Source: Baffinella frigidus (Eukaryota > Cryptophyceae > Cryptomonadales > Baffinellaceae). Taken from it: a stretch of DNA of 11,846 bases. Each line of letters starts with the position of its first letter. Positions within the stretch are counted from its first letter, which is position 1. Below the pieces are notes generated by a model. That model did not search any database and was not told where the DNA came from. It saw nothing but the letters and a program-made list of their open reading frames with translations. Position numbers and translations under genes: made by a program. The stretch covers positions 368,452 to 380,297 of the forward strand of contig MU646614.1 in the NCBI GenBank assembly GCA_026770585.1, written 5' to 3'. Of this stretch, positions 1-6,500 are shown one piece after another.

Positions 1-175
1 TCTCTCTCTCTCCCTTCCTCCCTGCCCCCCCCTCTCTCTCTCTCTTTCTCCCTCTCTCCCTCCCACCCTCCATCTTTCTCACTCTCTCTCTCTCTCTCAC
101 ACACAACACACACATACCTCTCGCGCTCTATCTCTCACTCTCTCACTCAATCTCTCTGTCTCTTTCACTCTCTCA
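1..175. repeat. CT-rich low-complexity tract
   Basis: Long runs of TC dinucleotides are interrupted by C-runs and CA-rich bits. Homopurine/homopyrimidine asymmetry is strong. No coding potential is seen. Confidence 0.9.
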
Positions 176-424
176 GCACCATAAACCCTACACCCTACAC
201 GCCAGGGCTGGGAATCATGGTGTCGCGCGCTCGATGGCACCAGTAGTCTGCAGCCTTGCGACTGCCAGTGGTTTGACCAGTTACACAGCGCACCAGCGTA
301 GGAGTCACCCTCCTGCATAGTCGCAGGTGCAGCCAGGCGGCCTTTAGGTGCTGCTTTGGTGCTTTGTATTGCACTCACTTCGAAGGCCACGCCCACCTCA
401 CTCTTGAGGACATGGGAACAATCC

Positions 425-489
425 GGCCACCCAAAGTGGTCCTAGTTGATTTAGGCTCCCTAAGTCAACCCGGACCACTTTGGGCGGCC
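425..489. repeat. Foldback, 31-bp arms, 3-nt loop
   Basis: Bases 425-455 (starting GGCCACCCAAAGTGGTCC) are the near-perfect reverse complement of 459-489, with four mismatches, around the loop CTC. It resembles a small MITE-like foldback. No target-site duplication is obvious. Confidence 0.85.
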
Positions 490-551
490 GCCTGGCTGCA
501 GCAGGACTCCTTCGCGCGAAGCTCTGTCCACTTAGCAGCGACCGAGGATCT

Positions 552-575
552 TTTCACCTTGAGTTCAAGGTGAAA
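552..575. repeat. Perfect 11-bp hairpin
   Basis: TTTCACCTTGA at 552-562 pairs perfectly with TCAAGGTGAAA at 565-575 around GT. No T-run follows on either strand that would make it a Pol III or bacterial-type terminator. Confidence 0.8.
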
Positions 576-828
576 TCCCGGTTAGGTTCTAGGGCAATGG
601 ATACGATTCCGTTACAAATGGTTTAGATGGACTGTATCTGTGAAGCCCCCGGTGGCTGCTAAGTGGGGCTCTACAGATGCGGCCCCGCGCCACTGCCTCG
701 TTAGTAAGTGACCACTTCTCAGAACCTCGGTAGTAAGTAAGGTTGTACATTTAAGTCCTCAAGAAGCCTTTACGAGGCTGCCTAAGTGGGCAGCTCGTCG
801 CCTCGCCGCGTTATTTCAGAAGGTGGGG

Positions 829-949
829 TACAGGGGTACCTCGCTCATAAGAAACTGCCCCCCCTCCAGGACCACCGTAGGGCCCTAAGCATGGGCCTAC
901 TATAGGGTCCTAGGGGGAGGCGGTTTCTTATGAGCGAGGTACCCCTGTA
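829..949. mobile_element. TACAGGGG inverted-repeat element (MITE-like), copy 1
   Basis: This 121-bp element has 27-bp perfect terminal inverted repeats beginning TACAGGGGTACCTCGCTCAT. The interior is itself self-complementary around GTAGGGCCCTA and GGGCCTAC. The outermost TA at each end may be a TA target duplication, as in Tc1/mariner-type MITEs; that assignment is inferred. It has no transposase. Confidence 0.85.
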
Positions 950-1122
950 GCATATCAAAAGTTGTTGACATCCCCTCGAATTAGTTGGCAAACGTGGAGG
1001 GAAACTTTTTTCTCTCCGGAAGGGCCTGCCTTGGGTGAAGTAAAACTCACAACGGCCCATTTTTGGAGGTGTTCCCCTGGTATCTCCTCAATTTTTAAAT
1101 CTCGTTTGTGGAGCATTTTTCA

Positions 1123-1332
1123 ATTCTGTGGTGGCGGGCGGCCTGATGTGATCCGAAAGGAAGCATGGCTTTTCTGCAGATAAGTTCCGGTGTCCGCCTA
1201 TGTTGGGAGCTCGCAGAACCTAAGGGTCCTTTAGGTCCTTGAGGTTCTGCGAGCTCCCAACATAGGCGGACACCGGAACTTGTTCTGTAGAAAGGCCATG
1301 CTTCCTTTCGGATCACATCAAGCCCCCCTGTA
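1123..1332. mobile_element. Long foldback element, about 80-bp arms
   Basis: The left arm (about 1141-1220) and right arm (about 1240-1321) are near-perfect reverse complements. They share GATGTGATCCGAAAGGAAGC, TTCCGGTGTCCGCCTATG and GAGCTCGCAGAACCT, with a loop of repeated GGTCCTT. The right end reads CCCCCCTGTA, like the TACAGGGG family ends. The left edge is degenerate and approximate. Confidence 0.85.
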
Positions 1333-1534
1333 CAGAGGATCCTAAAGGGCGGCCGTGCGTGTTCGGGAAGGGGACTGCTTGGGTCGACAACGCGGAGGCG
1401 TGACCGGGTCGAGAGGCGTCCCGCAAGGCCGTGAGGCAACACAAGCTGAGACCAAACCTGAGTTCATTGACCCTTCACATCAGTCAACTAGAGGCTGCTC
1501 ACAGTGACTACAGGAGGATTGGTCGGCGTGGTAC

Positions 1535-1655
1535 TACAGGGGTACCTCGCTCATGAGAAACCGCCCCCCCCCTAGGACCACCACAGGGCCCTAGGCATAG
1601 CCCTACTGTAGCGTCCTATGGGGGCGCAGTTTTTTTTGAGCGAGGTACCCCTGTA
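1535..1655. mobile_element. TACAGGGG MITE-like element, copy 2
   Basis: Exactly 121 bp like copy 1, with ends TACAGGGGTACCTCGCTCAT and AGCGAGGTACCCCTGTA. The right inner arm is eroded to a T-run. It sits between two 26-bp near-identical direct repeats that start TACAGGAGGATTGG (1509 and 1653). Confidence 0.85.
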
Positions 1656-1788
1656 CAGGAGGATTGGGCGGCCTGTTACAGTGTACTGAAGGTACATTTA
1701 GTTCAAGGCAGGGCCACCACGCGCAGCAGTAGCTTTACACTCGTTCAACGTCAGTACCTTCAGGGCCAGACCGACCAATCCTCCTGTA
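1653..1788. mobile_element. Second inverted-repeat element, TACAGGAGG ends
   Basis: The left end TACAGGAGGATTGGGCGG is answered at 1771-1788 by CCGACCAATCCTCCTGTA. A second inner inverted pair is CTGAAGGTAC/GTACCTTCAG. The length is about 136 bp. It shares only the TACAGG tip with the TACAGGGG family. No coding capacity. Confidence 0.75.
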
Positions 1789-1823
1789 GCAAGATTTATT
1801 GACATGCCCCAGCATCATACGCC

Positions 1824-1966
1824 TACAGGGGCACCTGGCTCATGAGAAAGCGCAACCCCCTAGGTCCTTTAGGTCCTTTAGGACCCTGCAGCAGGCCTAT
1901 GCCTAGGGCCCTACGATGGTCCTAGGGGGGGGGGGGGCATTTTTTTATGAGCGAGGCACCCATGTA
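1824..1966. mobile_element. TACAGGGG MITE-like element, degenerate copy 3
   Basis: Ends TACAGGGGCACCTGGCTCAT and GCGAGGCACCCATGTA are recognisable but mutated. The interior has an extra triplicated AGGTCCTTT-type motif, a G-run and a T-run. The loop motif resembles the loop of the foldback at 1123-1332. Confidence 0.75.
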
Positions 1967-2060
1967 GGTTCTCGTACCATCTTGTTCAGTTTGTGTGTGT
2001 GTTCCAGAGTGCATGTGACACAAGGCCAACACCGCGGGAGTGTGGCATGTCGGTCGGTTG

Positions 2061-2127
2061 CCTCGCTCATTAGGAGCCGCCGCCGCCGACCCCCGTGGGC
2101 CCTACGGTAGGGCGTATCAGCCTACTC
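2061..2127. mobile_element. Fragment of the TACAGGGG element
   Basis: CCTCGCTCATTAGGAGCCGC followed by a GGGCCCTACGGTAGGG interior matches the left half of the family, without the outer TACAGGGG tip and without a right end. Confidence 0.6.
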
Positions 2128-2198
2128 GCCACTTCAGGGATGATCGATTACAAACTAAGAAGTCAGACCGGATTTAGGCCCCCCTTTTTCTTAATTTA

Positions 2199-2245
2199 GT
2201 ACCAGAGGGCTGACTAAATCTTGCGTTGAACCAACCCTCTGGTAC
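2199..2245. repeat. 11-bp inverted repeat abutting a MITE
   Basis: GTACCAGAGGG (2199-2209) pairs with CCCTCTGGTAC (2235-2245) around a 25-nt loop. Its right TA is the left TA of the adjoining TACAGGGG copy at 2243, so the two structures overlap at the presumed target dinucleotide. Confidence 0.75.
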
Positions 2246-2371
2246 AGGGGTACATGTACCTCGCTCATAAGAAACGCCCACCTCCCTCTAGGACCACCAT
2301 AGGGCCCTAGGCATGGGCCTACTGTAGGGTCCTAGGAGGGTGCGGTTTCTTCTGAGCGAGGTACCCGTGTA
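2243..2371. mobile_element. TACAGGGG MITE-like element, copy 4
   Basis: A 129-bp copy. The left end carries a short TACATG insertion-like duplication after TACAGGGG; the right end reads GAGCGAGGTACCCGTGTA with one change. The interior GGGCCCTAGGCATGGGCC core is intact. Confidence 0.8.
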
Positions 2372-2656
2372 CTGATTCAAGACAACAGACACCGACCGAC
2401 TTCGGAGCACCCGTGTTCTTAGCCCAGATACCCATGTAGGTACAGGTAGAGGTGTGTGTGTAGCGTTGTCAGAAGGGCGTACGGGGGTAGGTCGGTCGCA
2501 AGAAAACAACAAACACCCAGGACCGCGAGGCACCCCTGTAGTTTCTTGCAGGAATCTTCAGTCCCCGCCCGCCGAAAAGAAGGTCCACCACGCCGTAGGA
2601 ACCTACCGTAGGGATAAGCATATCGGCCTAGCCACCCTACGAGCGTTGTTTTCGAG
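2372..2656. other. Degenerate remnants of the same inverted-repeat family
   Basis: Right-end-like remnants occur at about 2413-2438 and, more clearly, GCGAGGCACCCCTGTA at 2525-2540. An eroded interior (about 2583-2640) retains ACCTACCGTAGGG and TCGGCCTAGCC. No gene is recognised. Confidence 0.5.
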
Positions 2657-2777
2657 TACAGGGGTACCTCGCTCATAAGAAACGCCGACCCCCCTGGGAC
2701 CACCGTAGGGCCCTAGGCATAGGCCTACTGTAGGGTCCTAGGAGGAGGCGGTTTCTTATGAGCGAGGTACCCCTGTA
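2657..2777. mobile_element. TACAGGGG MITE-like element, copy 5, near the BMS1 3' end
   Basis: A well-preserved 121-bp copy with 27-bp perfect terminal inverted repeats starting TACAGGGGTACCTCGCTCAT. It lies 156 nt beyond the BMS1 stop codon, so it could fall in or just after the 3' UTR. If transcribed it would form a long hairpin. Confidence 0.87.
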
Positions 2778-2933
2778 ACCAATGTTTATACATATTCGCG
2801 GCAATCGCGCTTCTCTGCTGAGAGGCAAGCTCCGCGGGATCCAGTTTCTGAGAGAAATCTCGACGTACACGACACGCACGCTTGATTCCACGTTCATTAC
2901 CGTCACCGTATCTACACCGCACCCTTACACTCC
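2778..2933 (-). other. Probable BMS1 3' UTR or proximal flank
   Basis: 156 nt between the stop codon and the nearest inverted-repeat element. No AATAAA is present on the minus strand; the cleavage site cannot be placed by eye. Confidence 0.4.
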
Positions 2934-3572
2934 TCAGTCCTCGCCCGCCTGGGTGCGCTGGCGCTTGAGGTTCTTCTGGGCGAGGTCCTTGCCCTCCTTG
3001 CGGTAGCGCTTCTTCTTCTCGTCCTTGCGGTACTCCTCGAGGCTCTCCCCCTTCTTCTCCAGGCGCTTCTGCAGCGCGGCCTTGGAGACCACCGCCGCCT
3101 CCTTGCGCTTCACGGCCTTGTCGTTGCGGATCGTGCTGATCTTCTGCATCAGCGTGTGCATCTTGCGCTCCACGGGCTCCATCACGACGGCGCGCTTGGA
3201 CTCGAAGGACTTATCGCGCCGCTTGATCGCGTTCTTGGGCTTGTTCGCGAACGGCAGCTGCGCCTGCAGCGCGCGCGGGACCTTGAGCGCGTTGAACTTG
3301 CGCACGCTCCGCTCGATCGGCTTGTACAGCGAGTCCTTGTTCACCGGCACACTCTCGTACTTCTCGCGCCGCAGCTCCCCGACCGTCTTCATCTGGCGCC
3401 ACCCCGCTGACGCCTCCCCCCCGCGCGGCGCCAGCAGCGTCGTCACGGGGTTGTAGAAGCGGTGCGGGAACACTTGCACCCACGTGCGCAGGAACACGAT
3501 GTCCGAGGCGAGGAGCTTGTCCTCGAACGTCGCGCGGAACACCCCGTTGTCCCCCTTGATCGCACGCTTCAC
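2934..3572 (-). CDS. BMS1: BMS1 last exon, C-terminus
   Basis: This 639-nt exon encodes residues 945-1156 and a TGA stop at 2936-2934. It starts [20 protein letters not shown], then [48 protein letters not shown] and a lysine- and arginine-rich coiled tail ending QRTQAGED. The acceptor is ATGCAG before GTG. The basic tail is normal for BMS1. No AATAAA signal is evident close downstream. Confidence 0.96.
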   Translation of the reverse strand: MKRAIKGDNGVFRATFEDKLLASDIVFLRTWVQVFPHRFYNPVTTLLAPRGGEASAGWRQMKTVGELRREKYESVPVNKDSLYKPIERSVRKFNALKVPRALQAQLPFANKPKNAIKRRDKSFESKRAVVMEPVERKMHTLMQKISTIRNDKAVKRKEAAVVSKAALQKRLEKKGESLEEYRKDEKKKRYRKEGKDLAQKNLKRQRTQAGED

Positions 3573-6500
3573 CTGCATTCCGGTCACAAGGTTCAGGTTG
3601 AAGGATTTTCACGGGTGGTCGCGCAGGGGGGTTGAGGCGCGCGCGCGCGCGGCGGGGGAGGGGCCTCGGGGAATTGTAGTCTAAGAAATGAGCGATCATG
3701 GCTGGGAAGCATACGAATACTTAGGTCGTCATCGGCCACCTCACGGGTGTAAAGAAAGGGTCCAAGGGGTTGTTGCGGGTTGAACCTGGCCGCGGATGCC
3801 GGAGACGGTGCGGATGGAGGCGCCCTCGAAGCGCGCGACCTCGAGAGAAGACGAGAACATGTTCCGTACAAAGCACGTGTTCTTGAAGATCTTGTGCGGC
3901 TCGCCCACGAGCTTCAGCTTTTTGACCACTTTCGCGCGCCCCGCGTCGAGGTCCGTGACCACACCCGTCGCCGCGACGCGGAACCCCGGAATATCCCCCC
4001 GGATGTTCTGGAACGCCACGAAGCCCGTCCCGGGGGCGGTCAGCGGTCCGTAGAGCTGCGCGAAGCAATGCCTGCGAACAAGACACACCGATGCATGTCA
4101 GCACCGTGGCGCGCGAGAGGCTGCCGGTGTGGGGGTGCGGTTGGGGAGGGGCCTCGGGGAATTGTAGTCTAAGAAATGAGCGATCACGGCTGGGAAGCAT
4201 ACGAATACTTAGGTCGTCATCGGCCACCTTACGGCGAAGCTGGGGCGTCGTGCGCGCGAGGAGTGTTGAGACAACGGGTGCTCAAGAGGCGCGCTTCCCT
4301 GTGCCGGCACAGGCACCAGAGAACGCTACCCCCCAAAACCCCGCGTCGACGACACACACCCGCAACGCCAACTCCGTGCTTTACACTCGGGAGGGGGGGC
4401 GGGCGGGGAGGAGGGGGAGGGGGGTACATATGCTCCGGCGTGTACTTGATCATGCGGTTGCGCTCCTCACCCGCCGCGACTGACTTGAGCGACAGCAGCG
4501 GCATCGACCTGTCATGGCGAGAACCAGAGGGGGAGCATGTGGTTAGCCCCCGTTTTTTCTACAGGGCGGGAGGGGGGGGTGGGGGGGGTGGCTCGTCCCT
4601 CAGAAGATTGGATATAGTCTCGTCACCTTACAGTCCGACTATTGCAATTATGTTTGAACGTCATGGGGGCGGCCTGGACTCCCCTGCCGCATAACCGTTA
4701 CGTGACCGTTTCGCTCGAAACGGTTCCGTAACGGACAGTGGCGGTGAGAGTCTGCTCGAAGAGCGGGTGTGTGCAAAAGTGCTATCTGAAACGGGGGTAA
4801 GGCGCTCACTGGAATCGGCGCCAGCCGAGCGAGAAGACGAGAGGGTCGTTGTTCTTGAGAATCTTCTTGTGCCATCTGCCACCACCAACCACTTGCTCAG
4901 CACCACGCAGCCAGCCACCGCCCCACACCCCTGCAACATTCCTCCCGTGACCGCTCTGCCTCGGATGACAAGAGGGGCACACCGGGGGCGCATCGATGCC
5001 CTCAGGTATGTATCGTGAGCCCACTTTCTCAAGAAAGCTCTTATCAATCATACACGGCACTGTGTTCCCAGAAGGGGGGGGGCGATCCTTCCGCTCGCAC
5101 ACCCCTCTGGCTGCGCAGTCGGCTCGTCCCTCAGAAGATTGGATATAGTCTCGTCACCTTACAGTCCGACTATTGCAATTATGTGTGAGCGTCAATAGGG
5201 GCGGCCCGGACTCGCCCGTGGGCCCGTGGCGGGGGGTTCTGGGACCGTAGTCCCGTGTAGGATAGCCGAGTTGCATGTCAAGTCACTCTCTCTCTCACCC
5301 TCTCTCTCTCTCCCTCTCCATATCCAACACGGGACTCTGCGTTCTCAGAAGGTGGAGGGAGGGAAACCTCAACCCTAGACATCCTTCAACCTCTTGATCA
5401 CCGCCCCTACCTGAACCCTCAACACCAAACCTCTTGATCACCGCCCCTACCTTAACCCTCAACCCCAAACGTGCCTGTGCTTCTTGATGCGGACTTGGAT
5501 GAAGCCGAACTGGTCCTCCTGCGCCGAGAGCCCCCCGAGCAGGAGGAGTCGTCGCGGGTCGAGGTGCTTCACCAGCTCGCATGGCACCTGCGGTAGGGGT
5601 CAGGGGTTAAGGGTTCAGGTTGGGGGGGGGAGCGTGCGGACCCAGAGGGTTCAGGGGGCTGGTTTTTGAGGTTTAGGGTAGGGGTGGTGATGCTGAGGTT
5701 GAAGGAGCACTAGGGGTTAGGGTTCAGGGTTCAGGGGTGGTGATGATGAGGTTGAAGGAGCACTAGGGGTCAGGGGTCAGGGTAGGGGTGGTGATGATGA
5801 TGAGGTAGTGGTATTGATGAAGGGTCCAGGTTGAGGGTGGCGGTAAAGAGTTTGATGGATGGACCCTTCATCACCACCACTACCTCATCAGAGTTTGAAG
5901 CATGGCTAGGCGTGTAGGGTTAGGCCTTGCATGTCAGGGTGTGGGCTTCATGCAGGCTTGGGGGCGAGGGTTTAGGATTTGGGGGTGAGGGTTAGGGTAG
6001 GGGCGGTGATCACGAGGTTGAAGGATGTCTAGGGTCGAGGTTTTCTGGTGTAGGGGTGAGGGTTTGGGGTTTATGGTAGGTGCGGTGATGAAGAGGTAGG
6101 GGCGGTGATGAAGGGTGTAGGGCTTGCCAAGAGGTTGACGGATGCGTAGGGTCCAAGGTGTAGGGTTCAGGGTCCATGGTGCAGGGCGTACCCCGGTGAG
6201 GCGCACGCGGAGGTACGCGCCCGGCCGGAACCCCGTGAACTGCCGCCGCTCCTCCTGCAACAACGTTCGGTTTGACCAGTTCAGCATGGCGCAGGTTACG
6301 AGCACGTGCGGGGCGGGGAGAGGGTGGGACACACCCCACGACGCGAGACGCCTCTCGGGGCTGACACCAAGCGCGTCAGCCTCGAGAGGTGGTGCGCGAG
6401 GGGGGGTTGGGGGGAGGGGGCCTCAGGGAATTGTAGTCTAAGAAATGAGCGATCATGGCTGGGAAGCATACGAATACTTAGGTCGTCATCGGCCACCTCA

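Larger units (their letters stand above)
176..828. other. Intergenic flank with short foldbacks, no gene recognised
   Basis: No reading frame here has recognisable similarity. Two clear hairpins are listed separately (425-489 and 552-575). A weaker inverted pair relates 528-543 to 651-666 (15 of 16 bases). A short ACCCTACACCCTACAC run at about 186-201 resembles the intron minisatellites of the gene, on the opposite strand. Confidence 0.6.
4509..4809 (-). other. BMS1 intron, 301 nt, with family-2 repeat and hairpin
   Basis: GT-AG intron (GTGAGC...GACAG). In transcript order it holds a 40-nt hairpin (4734-4695), a family-2 repeat (4681-4591) and a long C-run before the acceptor. Confidence 0.9.
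4876..5474 (-). other. BMS1 GC-AG intron, 599 nt
   Basis: Donor GCACGT, acceptor GTGGCAG. In transcript order: two 40-bp tandem units (5467-5388), a 54-bp segment inverted relative to the next-upstream intron (5420-5367), a CT microsatellite (about 5284-5324 on the plus strand) and a family-2 repeat (5213-5122). The remaining 245 nt show nothing recognised. Confidence 0.85.
5588..6191 (-). other. BMS1 intron, 604 nt, C-rich minisatellite type
   Basis: GT-AG intron (GTACGC...CCGCAG). It is almost wholly repetitive: TAGGG/CAGGG-type runs on the plus strand, a 51-53-bp tandem array (5681-5790), a 31-bp-arm hairpin (5798-5890) and the 54-bp segment (5987-6040) inverted relative to the next intron. 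Confidence 0.88.

Noticed and set aside
364-573. 69-codon plus-strand frame
   Set aside because: Covers the 425-489 and 552-575 hairpins, has no recognisable domain and no supporting context.
552-575. Transcription terminator hairpin
   Set aside because: No T-run follows and the setting is eukaryotic.
1095-1442. 115-codon minus-strand frame in the 3' flank
   Set aside because: It runs through the long foldback and translates its arms; no protein similarity is recognised.
3025-3456. 143-codon plus-strand frame opposite the last BMS1 exon
   Set aside because: It is antisense to strongly conserved coding sequence and has no recognisable domain.
4591-5213. Segmental duplication of a BMS1 exon with its intron
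   Set aside because: Similarity stops at the repeat boundaries; the neighbouring exons are different parts of the protein.
5798-5890. Intronic C/D box snoRNA
   Set aside because: TGATGA motifs occur by repetition on both strands, without a paired D box or terminal stem in the right arrangement.
3657-6496. Conserved small protein [12 protein letters not shown]... encoded by the family-1 repeats
   Set aside because: The frame is open in all three copies, but the copies are almost identical DNA, so conservation says nothing about coding, and they lie in introns.
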